Positions 45,628 to 55,877 of a stretch of DNA of 64,000 nucleotides are shown here, piece by piece. Location: positions 1 to 64,000 of the forward strand of contig NZ_MUZU01000012.1 in assembly GCF_002000085.1 (NCBI RefSeq). The letters run 5' to 3'. The notes under the pieces are model-generated. The model was not told where the DNA came from and did no database searches. It saw nothing but the letters and a program-made list of their open reading frames with translations. The stretch is from Pseudocolwellia agarivorans. Lineage in GTDB: Bacteria > Pseudomonadota > Gammaproteobacteria > Enterobacterales > Alteromonadaceae. A program made the translations under genes and the position numbers. The stretch's first letter is position 1, and each line of letters begins with the position of its first letter.

Positions 45628-46027
45628 CGCTTAAATAAGGTTTATTGGTTAATTTAACACGACTTAAGTTCAATTCCATCTGCAATTACATCAAATTACA
45701 ATTATACCGTTTTCATTCTCAGAAATGATTACCGACTTACTACATATAAAAAGATGAAAAACGTTTTTATAAATCTATTATCGAAATGAAATTTCATAAT
45801 AATAAATGTTCTCACTTATATAAAATAATTTATTTAAAAGTAGACACTCTTTAGCAAACATTATACTTTTATGATGTATTAAAACTTAAATAGGTATTTG
45901 AGCTATACTTTTTTAACAAACGAATAAATTAATGTTTAAGTTTGTCACGCCGATATAAATATCAATAAAGTATTTATAAAAAATACAACCTAAACGATAT
46001 GATAAATAATAAAATGGAAAATAATGT
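45628..46027. other. Divergent intergenic region, mipA operon / chemotaxis receptor
   Basis: 400 bp of very AT-rich DNA between two divergent transcription units. No supported open frame or strong palindrome; presumed promoters for both sides. Confidence 0.5.
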
Positions 46028-46942
46028 ATGCTCTCTTTTTTAAATAAACCCAAAATCGCCCCTAATGAGACAACAATAGACAAAGCAGAGTTAGAAATTT
46101 TAAAAACGAAAGCTAAAATAATTGATGAATTAATTGCTGACAATTTCCAACAAAAAATATCGACACTCTCTTCCAACTCTCACTTAACTAACCAAGCATC
46201 ATTAAACCATTTAGACAAAATAGAAAACAATTTCCAATTAATTAATCGCTTAGCTGAACAAGCTTCTGGTATGGCGGATTTATCAGCAAACTCTGTATCT
46301 TCAGCACAAGAAACCTCATCTAAAAGTGCAATGAGCATAGAGCAATTACAATCATTGTCTGAAAAAATCACTACTGCCGAAAAAAACATTTCTGAATTTA
46401 CCGTCTTATTAGAAGGCTTGACCAATAACAATAAAACGATTTCTCAATCATTAGAAGCCATTAAAAGTATAGCCAGCCAAACTAACTTACTTGCCCTAAA
46501 CGCTGCAATTGAAGCGGCTAGAGCAGGAGAACACGGTAGAGGTTTTGCTGTTGTTGCTGACGAAGTAAGAGCTTTAGCCAGTATATCAAATGAGTCGGCA
46601 GAACAAATACATGAAGGCATGGGTAAAATAATGGGGATTTCAAATGATATCATCACACAACAAAAAATTGTTGTAGTAAGTATTGAAGAAAGCCTAGAAA
46701 TAACATCAAATATTGTCACCGATTTAGGGCAGGTTCATTCGCTTTCTGTAGACAGTAGCAATGCGGCAGAAGCCGTTACAGCGCAAATGCAACAACAAGT
46801 AGGCGAAACTAATCACATTTTAGAAAACATAGCAGATATGCTTGATGAGTCTAAAAATGCTATTGAACAATCAAACAACAATACAATATTAGCTGACGAA
46901 CTTATGCAAGAACTGCACTCGTTAGATAATATAAAAAACTAG
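46028..46942 (+). CDS. Soluble methyl-accepting chemotaxis-type receptor
   Basis: 304 aa. No membrane segment and no recognisable sensor domain: a short N-terminus (about 1-50) leads straight into a long coiled-coil signalling domain with the hairpin tip [35 protein letters not shown] (key residues EAARAGE and [10 protein letters not shown], about 156-185). It should contact CheA/CheW. Without a PAS or zinc domain its input is unknown; it may sense a partner protein. Monocistronic, ended by a strong bidirectional terminator. Confidence 0.9.
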   Translation: MLSFLNKPKIAPNETTIDKAELEILKTKAKIIDELIADNFQQKISTLSSNSHLTNQASLNHLDKIENNFQLINRLAEQASGMADLSANSVSSAQETSSKSAMSIEQLQSLSEKITTAEKNISEFTVLLEGLTNNNKTISQSLEAIKSIASQTNLLALNAAIEAARAGEHGRGFAVVADEVRALASISNESAEQIHEGMGKIMGISNDIITQQKIVVVSIEESLEITSNIVTDLGQVHSLSVDSSNAAEAVTAQMQQQVGETNHILENIADMLDESKNAIEQSNNNTILADELMQELHSLDNIKN

Positions 46943-46985
46943 CCCTATTAGTTATAAACGCTAGAATATTTTAAATTGGAATAAT

Positions 46986-47015
46986 AAAAAACCACATTAT
47001 AGAATGTGGTTTTTT
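46986..47015. terminator. Bidirectional terminator between MCP and purC
   Basis: 13-bp stem AAAAAACCACATT / AATGTGGTTTTTT with a 4-nt loop, between convergent genes. Confidence 0.95.
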
Positions 47016-47048
47016 AATCGTTATAAGAATAAACTTAAGCTAGCTCAC

Positions 47049-48152
47049 CTAATCAACCAGCTGATATTCATCTCTTAAAATATCAATAACTTCTTGTTTA
47101 GGATTATCAGAAATTACAATTTTACTCTTTGTAATTTTCTCAGCAATAGCCGTATAAGTATCAGAAATAGCCATTAATGCCGATTCAGGTAACTCATTAT
47201 TTTTTGCTAATGCTTCTCTTTCAACCATTCTCTCTTTATTCAATAAAACATCGGGATCAGGAAAGTGGTTTAATAAAAACTGACGAAAGCCTTCTTTAGA
47301 ATTCTCAACGATATTACCTTTTTGGTATTCGCTAGCATCCCAAATACGTGATGAATCAGGAGTACCAACTTCATCCATATAAATTAACTTTTCATTGCCG
47401 GCTTTATCTTTGACGTAACCAAACTCAAATTTAGTATCAACAAATACTTGGTCAATTTCAGCTAATGCATCTGAAATAACATTAAAGCCTTCAGTTAATA
47501 GTTTTTCGTATAACGCTATATCGTCAGTCGATTTGAAATTAAAAGCTTCAAAATTATCAACAATGTTCTTACGTGTGATATTTACATCATCAGCTTCAGG
47601 AACATCTGGAATTCCTTTCAAAATACCTTTTGTTGAAGGCGTTTGAAGTAATTTAGGTAGCTTAGAATCTTTTTGTAAACCTTCTGGTAATTCAATACCA
47701 CAAAAGTCGCGTTCACCTTTACTATATGAACGCCACATTGAACCCGTTATGTATTGACGGCAAATAGCCTCAATCATTACCGGTTTGGCTTTTTGAACAA
47801 TCCATACGAAAGGATGTGGAATATCTAAAATATGACTATCAGCTAAACCTTTCTCTTTAAATAATTTAAACCAATGATTTGAAATAGCGTTTAAAGCAGC
47901 TCCTTTACCCGGTACACCTTTTAAGCCCCCCTCGCCCTTCCATATACAATCAAACGCTGAAATACGGTCGCTGATCACCATAATCGCTAAGGCAGTATCT
48001 TCTGCTACGTTGTAGCCTTTCTCTTTTATTAAACGTTTACTATCTGCTTCAGTTAACCAATATACTGAACGCACTTTACCACTATGTACTGGTGCGTCAG
48101 TACGGATAGGTAAATCATTGTTTACCGCTAAAACTTTGTCAGCAAGACTCAT
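47049..48152 (-). CDS. purC: SAICAR synthase (phosphoribosylaminoimidazole-succinocarboxamide synthase)
   Basis: 367 aa, the long form found in Alteromonadales and Vibrio relatives; the short form is about 237 aa. Purine biosynthesis: ATP-dependent joining of CAIR and aspartate. Motifs: [51 protein letters not shown] and [12 protein letters not shown]. Transcribed on its own after the rplT terminator. Confidence 0.96.
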   Translation of the reverse strand: MSLADKVLAVNNDLPIRTDAPVHSGKVRSVYWLTEADSKRLIKEKGYNVAEDTALAIMVISDRISAFDCIWKGEGGLKGVPGKGAALNAISNHWFKLFKEKGLADSHILDIPHPFVWIVQKAKPVMIEAICRQYITGSMWRSYSKGERDFCGIELPEGLQKDSKLPKLLQTPSTKGILKGIPDVPEADDVNITRKNIVDNFEAFNFKSTDDIALYEKLLTEGFNVISDALAEIDQVFVDTKFEFGYVKDKAGNEKLIYMDEVGTPDSSRIWDASEYQKGNIVENSKEGFRQFLLNHFPDPDVLLNKERMVEREALAKNNELPESALMAISDTYTAIAEKITKSKIVISDNPKQEVIDILRDEYQLVD

Positions 48153-48264
48153 GGCAATAAATCCTTCATATATTAAATATAAAATAATTGTAGCGAATAA
48201 TATCTATGTGAAAAAATAACATTGGCTAAAACTATTTATCTATCATTCACAAAACAGAATAGAA

Positions 48265-48287
48265 AAAGGACGCACTAGGCGTCCTTT
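48265..48287 (-). terminator. Terminator of the thrS-infC-rpmI-rplT operon
   Basis: 9-bp stem AAAGGACGC / GCGTCCTTT, loop ACTAG, T-run on the minus strand, 20 bp after the rplT stop. Confidence 0.93.
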
Positions 48288-48308
48288 CTACTAATCAACA
48301 TTTCAATC

Positions 48309-48668
<360 letters not shown>

Positions 48669-48680
48669 CTATATCTCCTA

Positions 48681-48875
48681 TTAACCGTGACGTAAAAGTT
48701 TTTTAACTGATTTAATATCAGAAGCAGCGATCATGCATTTAGCACGCAAGTGACGCTTAACTTTAGTACGGCGCTTAGTCAGAATATGACGAAGACCAGC
48801 TTGTTTGAACTTATAGCCAGTAGCTGTTTGTTTAAAGCGCTTTGCAGCACCTTTATTGGTTTTCATTTTAGGCAT
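48681..48875 (-). CDS. rpmI: 50S ribosomal protein L35
   Basis: 64 aa from the ATG at 48875 ([20 protein letters not shown]), the normal L35 N-terminus, with GGAG 9 bp upstream; an upstream in-frame ATG at 48929 would add 18 unrelated residues. Small basic ribosomal protein. The 170 bp between infC and this start could hold an L20 leader, but I could not fold it convincingly. Confidence 0.98.
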   Translation of the reverse strand: MPKMKTNKGAAKRFKQTATGYKFKQAGLRHILTKRRTKVKRHLRAKCMIAASDIKSVKKLLRHG

Positions 48876-49047
48876 TTTTACTAACTCCGCATTGGATGCC
48901 AAATTTAAGTAACCTAGGCGAAAACTCATTTAGCTAATTTTACAATTAGTTACTTAAGCTTTACTTGTAAGCCTGGATTACCAGTGTCTGATAATAGTGG
49001 TGAATAAGTCAGCAAGCTCACTTATTACTTTAACGACCAAATATTAT

Positions 49048-49587
49048 CTATTTTTTAGGGGCTAAAACCATCACCATTTGACGCCCTTCCGCTCTACGAG
49101 GGAAAAACTCAACTACAGTTAGTTCTGCTAAATCGTTTTTAACGCGAGTTAACAAATCTAAGCCTAGTTCTTGGTGGGCCATTTCACGACCTCGGAAACG
49201 TAAAGTTACCTTGATCTTGTCGCCATCCTCTAAAAAGCGCTTCAGGCTGCGTAGTTTTACCTGATAGTCGCCTTCATCTGTACCAGGTCGGAATTTAATT
49301 TCCTTAACCTGTATTTGTTTCTGCTTTTTACGAGCTTCTTTTTGTTCTTTGGCTTTTTCATACAAGAACTTACCGTAGTCCATCACTCGACAAACCGGCG
49401 GCTGTGCCGTTGGGCTTATTTCTACTAAATCCACACCGGCTTCTTCAGCTTGATTCATAGCTTCATCTAGAGTAACAATCCCTCCAGGTTCGCCATCATA
49501 ACGGATCAAACGTACTTCTGTACCTGTAATTAATTCATTCAAACGATGAGCTGGCTCTTTTTGCCCGCCTCGTTGACCACCTTTAAT
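49048..49587 (-). CDS. infC: Translation initiation factor IF-3, probable AUU start
   Basis: 179 aa if started at ATT 49587-49585; an ATG two codons upstream (49593) would give 181. GGAGG lies 9 nt before the ATT but only 3 nt before the ATG, and the sequence from ATT (Lys-Gly-Gly-Gln-Arg) aligns with E. coli IF-3, which starts at AUU for autoregulation. N-domain about 1-75 ([39 protein letters not shown]), linker, C-domain ([30 protein letters not shown]). Second gene of the thrS operon. Confidence 0.95.
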   Translation of the reverse strand: MKGGQRGGQKEPAHRLNELITGTEVRLIRYDGEPGGIVTLDEAMNQAEEAGVDLVEISPTAQPPVCRVMDYGKFLYEKAKEQKEARKKQKQIQVKEIKFRPGTDEGDYQVKLRSLKRFLEDGDKIKVTLRFRGREMAHQELGLDLLTRVKNDLAELTVVEFFPRRAEGRQMVMVLAPKK

Positions 49588-49670
49588 AGCCATGTTCCTC
49601 CAAAGAACTTTGTTCCCATATTTTATTACGTAAGTGTAATATATGGATTATAAAATATTATTATACCTGT

Positions 49671-51581
49671 TTATGCTCTTGAGTTAACTTCTTCCGTTAT
49701 TTTCTCAATAAAAGCATCAACAGACATTGTACCTAAATCTTCACCACTTCGAGTTCGTATTGCTATTTCGCCGGATTCCATTTCTTTATCACCAACAACT
49801 AACAAATACGGAACACGCTTCAAAGTGTGCTCGCGGATTTTAAAGCCTATCTTCTCATTTCTCAAGTCTAGTTTTGCTCTAAATCCACTTTCTTTCAGTT
49901 TTTTTACTACTTTTTTGCAATAATCGCTCTGTTTGTCCGTAATATTCATTACAGTAACTTGATTTGGCGATAACCACGTTGGAAATTTACCTGTGTATTC
50001 TTCAATCAAAATACCAATAAAACGTTCTAATGAACCTAAAATAGCACGATGAATCATTACAGGTGTGTAACGTTCGTTATCTTCACCAACATAAGTTGCG
50101 CCTAAACGCTCTGGTAAAGCAAAATCGAGTTGTACTGTACCACATTGCCAGTTACGACCTAAACAATCTAATAAAGTAAATTCAATTTTAGGACCATAGA
50201 AAGCACCTTCTCCCGGAAGATACTCAAAAGTAATACCTAAATCAGTTAATGCTTGCGCTAAACCTTGCTCAGCTTTGTCCCATATTTCATCGCTACCAAT
50301 ACGTTTTTCAGGACGTGTTGATAGTTTAACAATGATATCTTCAAAACCGAATGATTTATAAACATCGTAAACCATTTGAATACATTTGGTTACTTCGTCT
50401 TGAACTTGGTCTTCAGTACAGAATATGTGTGCATCGTCTTGTGTAAAACCACGAACGCGCATTAAGCCGTGTAATGATCCAGATGGTTCGTTACGATGAC
50501 AACAACCAAACTCAGCCATGCGTAATGGTAAATCACGATATGATTTCAAACCTTGATTGAATATTTGAACATGCCCAGGACAGTTCATTGGTTTTATTGC
50601 ATATTCACGCTTCTCAGACGTTGTTGTGAACATGTTTTCAGCGTACTTGTCCCAATGTCCTGATTTTTCCCAAAGCACGCGATCCATCATTAACGGACCT
50701 TTAACTTCGTCATAATCATATTCATGAAGTTTTTCACGAATAAATTTTTCTAATTCTGTATAGATAGTCCAACCATCGTTGTGCCAAAACACCATTCCCG
50801 GCGCTTCTTCTTGCCAATGAAATAAATCTAATGTTTTACCAATTTTACGGTGATCACGCTTTTCAGCTTCAGCTAAACGTTGAATATAAGCTTTAAGTTG
50901 TTTTTTATCAGCCCATGCTGTTCCGTAAATACGTTGCAACATTTTATTGTCTGAATTCCCGCGCCAATAAGCGCCAGCAACTTTCATTAATTTAAAATGA
51001 TGACAATGACGCATGCTTGGTACATGAGGACCACGACACATATCGATATATTCAAGGTGATGATATAAAGCTGGTGTGTCTGACTGATCAATGTTTTCGT
51101 CTAAAATTTCTAACTTGTATGTTTCGCCACGCTCAGTAAACGCATCATAAGCATCTTGCCAAGAACCGGTTTTCTTAATAACTTCATAACCCGTTCTCGC
51201 TAATTCAGTCATGCGTTTTTCAAGCTTAACTAAATCGTCTTCAGTAATAGATTCTTCTAAATCAACATCGTAATAAAAGCCATTATCAATAGTAGGACCA
51301 ATAGCCATTTTAGTATTTGGCCACAATTGCTTAATTGCATGGCCTAATAAATGTGCACAAGAATGGCGAATAATTTCAAGCCCTTCATCATCTTTACTAG
51401 TAATAAGTTGTAGAGATGCATCGTTTTCAATTAATTCGCACGCATCAACAAGTTTTCCGTCTATACGACCTGCGATAGTTGCTTTGGCTAAACCTGGGCC
51501 GATATCAAGAGCAACATCCATAATAGATACTGCGTTATCGAATGAGCGTTGAGAGCCGTCAGGAAGAGTTATTACTGGCAT
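49671..51581 (-). CDS. thrS: Threonyl-tRNA synthetase
   Basis: 636 aa from the ATG at 51581 ([20 protein letters not shown]), with AAGGAT upstream; the longer frame from 51608 adds nine residues without a ribosome site. TGS domain 1-62, editing domain with the [10 protein letters not shown] zinc-type His motif (about 72-84), class II core with [10 protein letters not shown] (zinc Cys), [20 protein letters not shown] and [10 protein letters not shown], and the C-terminal anticodon domain. First gene of the operon. Confidence 0.98.
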   Translation of the reverse strand: MPVITLPDGSQRSFDNAVSIMDVALDIGPGLAKATIAGRIDGKLVDACELIENDASLQLITSKDDEGLEIIRHSCAHLLGHAIKQLWPNTKMAIGPTIDNGFYYDVDLEESITEDDLVKLEKRMTELARTGYEVIKKTGSWQDAYDAFTERGETYKLEILDENIDQSDTPALYHHLEYIDMCRGPHVPSMRHCHHFKLMKVAGAYWRGNSDNKMLQRIYGTAWADKKQLKAYIQRLAEAEKRDHRKIGKTLDLFHWQEEAPGMVFWHNDGWTIYTELEKFIREKLHEYDYDEVKGPLMMDRVLWEKSGHWDKYAENMFTTTSEKREYAIKPMNCPGHVQIFNQGLKSYRDLPLRMAEFGCCHRNEPSGSLHGLMRVRGFTQDDAHIFCTEDQVQDEVTKCIQMVYDVYKSFGFEDIIVKLSTRPEKRIGSDEIWDKAEQGLAQALTDLGITFEYLPGEGAFYGPKIEFTLLDCLGRNWQCGTVQLDFALPERLGATYVGEDNERYTPVMIHRAILGSLERFIGILIEEYTGKFPTWLSPNQVTVMNITDKQSDYCKKVVKKLKESGFRAKLDLRNEKIGFKIREHTLKRVPYLLVVGDKEMESGEIAIRTRSGEDLGTMSVDAFIEKITEEVNSRA

Positions 51582-51839
51582 GAAATATCCTTTGTACAGT
51601 GGCGACACACACTAAGTGCCGCTTGCTTTAGTTTTATCAATGTTAATATTTGTAGACACCGTATTTATTGAATAAAATCTATTAAATAAAACCATATCTT
51701 GCTTAATTTTTTATTTTATTCCGGCTAGGGAATAAATGAGCACGGAAATATAGTGTAATATGGCGCTAATTGCAATAAATATAAGGTTTTTGTTATCTAT
51801 ATTCTTCATAAAAACAAAGTAAAAAACAATTACGCCCTT

Positions 51840-52535
51840 TTGTGTTTTTTAACCATTTTATCTCTTGTGATCAGTTTATGTTTTTCTTCGCAAAGTTTTG
51901 CGAAAAATGTAGCCTCAAATTTTACAACAGAGCCTTTAAATGATTCATCTTGGAAAACATGGAAAGAAAATAAAAACATCAAAGTAGATTATCAACAAAT
52001 TGAAGGCAGCGACTTAATTGAGATAAAAGCACAGGCGGCTATTCAATCTAGCCTTGCTGGATTTCTTCTTTTTATACAAGACACAGATAACATTACGCAA
52101 TGGCTTGATAACGCGCACTCTAGCAATGTACTAAAACAAATATCACCTCAAGAAAATATATTTATTACCTCATTCAAAAATTATTGGCCAATAACTGAAA
52201 GGTACATGGTAGTAAATTCTCGGTACTGGCAAAATGAAGATCTAACGCTTGAAATTGAAGTACATAATGTGGAAGAGAGTGAATATGTAAATAACGAGAT
52301 GATTCAAATAGAAGTAATAAAGGCGCATTGGAAGATTACACCGGTTGACCGTCAAAATATTAATATTGTATATACGATTATTGCCGATCCTAAAGGCGCT
52401 ATTCCATTTTGGTTAACTAAACGCATATCGCTAAATAGTTTATGGAAAACCATGAACAATATGCAAAAACAACTCCCTTTGTCACCTTGGCAAAAGCATT
52501 CACTATCTAATATAAAAGAACATCAAAAGAAATAA
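51840..52535 (+). CDS. START-domain lipid-binding-type protein, N-terminus uncertain
   Basis: 231 aa if started at the TTG at 51840. The mature part (about 30-220) looks like a START/StAR-like fold (GSDLIEIKAQAAIQSSLAGFLLFIQD, NYWPITERYMVVNSRYW, WKITPVDRQNINIVYTIIADPKGAIPFWLTKRISL), similar to secreted START proteins of gammaproteobacteria. The frame stays open upstream to at least 51780 and encodes HKNKVKNNYALLCFLTILSL, a good basic-then-hydrophobic signal start, but has no ATG/GTG/TTG there. Either an ATT/ATC start is used or the ATG was lost. Function unknown. Confidence 0.75.
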   Translation: MCFLTILSLVISLCFSSQSFAKNVASNFTTEPLNDSSWKTWKENKNIKVDYQQIEGSDLIEIKAQAAIQSSLAGFLLFIQDTDNITQWLDNAHSSNVLKQISPQENIFITSFKNYWPITERYMVVNSRYWQNEDLTLEIEVHNVEESEYVNNEMIQIEVIKAHWKITPVDRQNINIVYTIIADPKGAIPFWLTKRISLNSLWKTMNNMQKQLPLSPWQKHSLSNIKEHQKK

Positions 52536-52548
52536 TTTTGATGTTCTT
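52516..52548. terminator. Terminator-like hairpin at the START gene end
   Basis: 13-bp perfect stem AAGAACATCAAAA (52516-52528) / TTTTGATGTTCTT (52536-52548), loop of 7, whose left arm is coding and whose loop contains the stop codon. Between convergent genes; weak T-tract. Confidence 0.6.
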
Positions 52549-52563
52549 ATCTAACTTTATAAG

Positions 52564-54207
52564 TTACTGCCTTTTAAGTATATCAAGCGCTATCGCTTCA
52601 GCGACTTTAATACCATCAATACCCGCAGATAAAATACCGCCAGCATAACCAGCACCTTCACCCGCCGGATATAAACCATCAACGTTTAAGCTTTGGTAGG
52701 TTTCTTTATCACGTGTAATTTGAATAGGTGAAGAAGTACGCGTTTCAACTGCAGTAAGCGTTGCGTGCTCCATAGCAAAACCTTTTATTTTCTTTTCAAA
52801 AGCGGGTAACGCTTCTCTAATTGCTTCAATTGCATAAGGAGGTAATGTTTCGCTTAAATCGCAGTAGGTAACACCTGGCTTGTAAGACGGTTCAACACTA
52901 CCATGCTCGCCTGATTTTCTGCCGGCTAAAAAGTCGCCAACCAATTGCACAGGTGCATCATAGCTTTCGCCACCGAGTTTATAGGCAAACTCTTCTAATC
53001 GTCTTTGTAATTCAACACCCGCTAAAACATTTTCGGTTTCGTCACTATCGCTACCATAAGAGAAATCTTTAGGATCGATCCCTACAACAATCGCACTATT
53101 TGCGTTACGTTCATGGCGTGAATACTGACTCATACCATTCGTTACCAAACGCCCTTCTTCAGATGCTGCGGCTACAACGGTTCCACCTGGGCACATACAA
53201 AAGCTGTAAACAGAACGACCATTTTTACAGTGATGAACCAGTTTATAATCAGCAGAGCCCAAAATAGGATGACCTGCGTTTTTACCAAAGCGAGCATCAT
53301 CAATAACCGATTGCTCATGCTCAATTCTAAACCCAATCGAAAATGGCTTAGCCACCATGTACACATTTTTATCGTTTAGCATTTTAAAGGTATCACGGGC
53401 GCTGTGCCCTACAGCTAACGCCACATGTTCAGTATGTATAACTTCACCTGTTGCTAGCTTAACCCCTACCACTTTGCGTTTATCTTCATTTTCTTCAAAT
53501 AAAATATCGTCTACACGCTGGCTAAAACGAATTTCACCACCTAATTCAATAATTTTGGCGCGCATTTTTTCAATCATGGTGACTAGTTTAAATGTACCTA
53601 TATGCGGCTTACTTACATACAAAATTTCTTCTGGTGCGCCAGCTTCAACAAACTCATGTAATACTTTACGGCTGTAATGCTTAGGGTCTTTAACTTGGCT
53701 ATAAAGCTTACCGTCAGAAAAAGTACCTGCTCCACCTTCACCAAATTGAACATTTGATTCTGTGTTTAATACTTTTTTACGCCAAAAACCAAATGTATCT
53801 TTTGTGCGTTCACGTACTTCTTTACCACGCTCTAAAATAATCGGTTTAAATCCCATTTGCGCTAACACTAACCCAATAAATAATCCGCATGGACCAAAGC
53901 CAATCACTACAGGCCTTTGTTCTAAAGTTTTTGGGGCTTCGCCAACAAAATAATAATGAGTGTCGGGGCTAGCTTTTACATTATTGTCATCAACAAACTT
54001 TTCAAGCAATTGCTCGTTAATCGTAGTGTCTACATCTATGGTGTACATCAAAATAATGGTATTTTTTCTACGTGCATCGTAACCACGTTTAAACACATTA
54101 AAACTCACTAACTGATCAGCATTAATTGACAGTTTATCTAAAATAGCTTGTTCTAATTCTTCAGGTTGGTGATTAAGATCTAACTTTAGGTTGGTCAAGC
54201 GAAGCAT
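52564..54207 (-). CDS. FAD-dependent dehydrogenase of the COG2509 type
   Basis: 547 aa from the ATG at 54207 (MLRLTNLKLDLNHQPEEL); the 27 extra residues from 54288 are not conserved in look and lack a ribosome site. About 90 residues of N-terminal domain precede an FAD-binding Rossmann core (VVIGFGPCGLFIGLVLAQMG, ILERGKEVRERT), GGAGTFSDGKLYS, ALAVGHSARDTFKML, and the terminal LYPAGEGAGYAGGILSAGIDGI. Cytoplasmic flavoprotein widely conserved; substrate unknown. Confidence 0.88.
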   Translation of the reverse strand: MLRLTNLKLDLNHQPEELEQAILDKLSINADQLVSFNVFKRGYDARRKNTIILMYTIDVDTTINEQLLEKFVDDNNVKASPDTHYYFVGEAPKTLEQRPVVIGFGPCGLFIGLVLAQMGFKPIILERGKEVRERTKDTFGFWRKKVLNTESNVQFGEGGAGTFSDGKLYSQVKDPKHYSRKVLHEFVEAGAPEEILYVSKPHIGTFKLVTMIEKMRAKIIELGGEIRFSQRVDDILFEENEDKRKVVGVKLATGEVIHTEHVALAVGHSARDTFKMLNDKNVYMVAKPFSIGFRIEHEQSVIDDARFGKNAGHPILGSADYKLVHHCKNGRSVYSFCMCPGGTVVAAASEEGRLVTNGMSQYSRHERNANSAIVVGIDPKDFSYGSDSDETENVLAGVELQRRLEEFAYKLGGESYDAPVQLVGDFLAGRKSGEHGSVEPSYKPGVTYCDLSETLPPYAIEAIREALPAFEKKIKGFAMEHATLTAVETRTSSPIQITRDKETYQSLNVDGLYPAGEGAGYAGGILSAGIDGIKVAEAIALDILKRQ

Positions 54208-54374
54208 AAAATATCCAAAACAGCGTACCCCGTAGGGTAAAATAACAACTAATGCCTTTATTTTACCCCAAGAGCATGGTGATACCAATTTAATTAATGA
54301 AATCAGTAATTGAATTTGTTTATGTTCAAGGTATGATCGCCTGCAAAATATTTCATCAAATAAAAGGAAAAAAC

Positions 54375-54707
54375 GTGGCGTTTGTTGTTACCGATAATTG
54401 TATAAAATGTAAATACACTGATTGTGTAGCCGTATGTCCGGCTGATGCTTTTTATGAAGGGCCTAATTTTTTAGCTATTAACCCTGATGATTGTATCGAT
54501 TGTGACTTATGCCCAGTTGAATGCCCTGCCGATGCAATATTTCAAGAAGACGAAGTACCCGAAGATCAAAAAGAATTTATTGAATTAAATGCTGAACTGT
54601 CGAAAGTATGGCCTAGAATAACCGAAGTAAAAGCCCCACCAACAGATGCAAAAGAATGGGACGGCGTACCCAATAAAATTGAACACCTCATTATTGATAG
54701 CCAATAA
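54375..54707 (+). CDS. fdxA: 7Fe-8S ferredoxin, FdxA type
   Basis: 110 aa from the GTG at 54375 (AAGGA 7 bp upstream), so the protein begins [22 protein letters not shown] as FdxA does. Cluster motifs are [14 protein letters not shown] and [12 protein letters not shown], followed by [20 protein letters not shown]. Compared with Azotobacter ferredoxin I, the free Cys near the 4Fe cluster (DCFYEG) is Ala here (DAFYEG). Low-potential electron carrier. Plus strand, divergent from the flavoprotein gene, which may be coincidental. Confidence 0.95.
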   Translation: MAFVVTDNCIKCKYTDCVAVCPADAFYEGPNFLAINPDDCIDCDLCPVECPADAIFQEDEVPEDQKEFIELNAELSKVWPRITEVKAPPTDAKEWDGVPNKIEHLIIDSQ

Positions 54708-54916
54708 TATTAATTCCCTTACTGTTTAATGGTTTAGTTAAACAGCCCATTTTGCCTAGTGCATTTTATAAAAATTACACCATACTTGAATAAGGTTTGT
54801 TGATCTTTCGAATACCTGAAAGTTCAACACCCCCTAATCAGCAATTACAGTTACGGACGATAACACTTAAGGAATTACTAACCCATATTGGTGTAAACCA
54901 AAATCTAGGAGGCAAC

Positions 54917-55114
54917 ATGCCCCAAGATATTTCTAACAAGCGTATTACTTGTCCTCATTGCGGACATCATCTACATGTAACTTTAGACACATCATCAGGC
55001 GATCAAGACTACTACGATGAATGCCCGTCATGTTGCCGAGAAATTCACTTTAATTTACATATTGATGAATACCATCAAAAAATTCAGCTAGCTGTAAACA
55101 GCGACGATGAATAA
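54917..55114 (+). CDS. CPXCG-motif cysteine-rich zinc-ribbon protein
   Basis: 65 aa from the ATG at 54917, directly after AGGAGG (54907-54912). MPQDISNKRITCPHCGHHLHV and ECPSCCREIHFNL supply two CxxC knuckles for one zinc. Small family of unknown function in marine gammaproteobacteria. The longer frame from 54797 is not supported. Confidence 0.88.
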   Translation: MPQDISNKRITCPHCGHHLHVTLDTSSGDQDYYDECPSCCREIHFNLHIDEYHQKIQLAVNSDDE

Positions 55115-55138
55115 CGTGATACAAAAACATCACCTAAA

Positions 55139-55774
55139 TTATTTAGCTTGAGTTAGCTCACTTAAATTTAAGCGTTCGATTGTTTTTACAATCGTGATAG
55201 TTTGCTGATCAAATTCTAGGTTCACTTCATCATTCACATTAAGCTTACCTAAATTTGTTCTCGTTAACGTTTCAGGAATTAAATGCACGCTAAAAGTATT
55301 GTCTTTAATTACACCTATCGTAAGACTTGTACCATTTACCGTAATAAAGCCCTTCTCAAAAATATACTTTAACCAAGGTGACTCACACTTAAAATACAAC
55401 GCAGTATTGGTTTCAGTTACTTTTTTACGTACCAAAGTAGATTTATATTGAACATGACCACTAACAATATGACCGCCAATTTCATCGCCTACCTTTAAAG
55501 AACGCTCTACATTTACCCAATCATGTACAGATAAGTTGCCTAATGTAGTTACGCGTAACGTTTCATCTATAATATCAAAAGCGATTGTGTAACTGTTATC
55601 CGCTTGTTTATTATATTCAACCACAGTTAAACAAACGCCATTTATAGCGATACTTGCGCCAATTTCTAATTTATAAACCAGTGTAGAAGGCACACCAATA
55701 ACTAAACGACTTAATTGACTTTCAGTTGTAATAGAAATAACTTCAGCTTGAGATTGCACTATACCCGTAAACAT
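55139..55774 (-). CDS. ribE: Riboflavin synthase alpha chain
   Basis: 211 aa, two lumazine-binding repeats: MFTGIVQSQAEVISI...GASIAINGVCLTV (1-95) and GGHIVSGHVQYKS...GFITVNGTSLTIG (98-195). Converts two 6,7-dimethyl-8-ribityllumazine to riboflavin. Divergent from the MATE gene, a common arrangement in related genomes. Confidence 0.97.
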   Translation of the reverse strand: MFTGIVQSQAEVISITTESQLSRLVIGVPSTLVYKLEIGASIAINGVCLTVVEYNKQADNSYTIAFDIIDETLRVTTLGNLSVHDWVNVERSLKVGDEIGGHIVSGHVQYKSTLVRKKVTETNTALYFKCESPWLKYIFEKGFITVNGTSLTIGVIKDNTFSVHLIPETLTRTNLGKLNVNDEVNLEFDQQTITIVKTIERLNLSELTQAK

Positions 55775-55877
55775 ATATGATCCATGATATTCAAGTTATT
55801 CCCCATAGTATCAAACAACGTAAATAACTAAAATAAAACAAATAATTTATACAGCAACGTTCGGAAGAAAAGATCTA

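Noticed and set aside
55775-55877. FMN riboswitch in the ribE leader
   Set aside because: The ribE to MATE gap is about 100 bp and shows none of the conserved RFN-element blocks.
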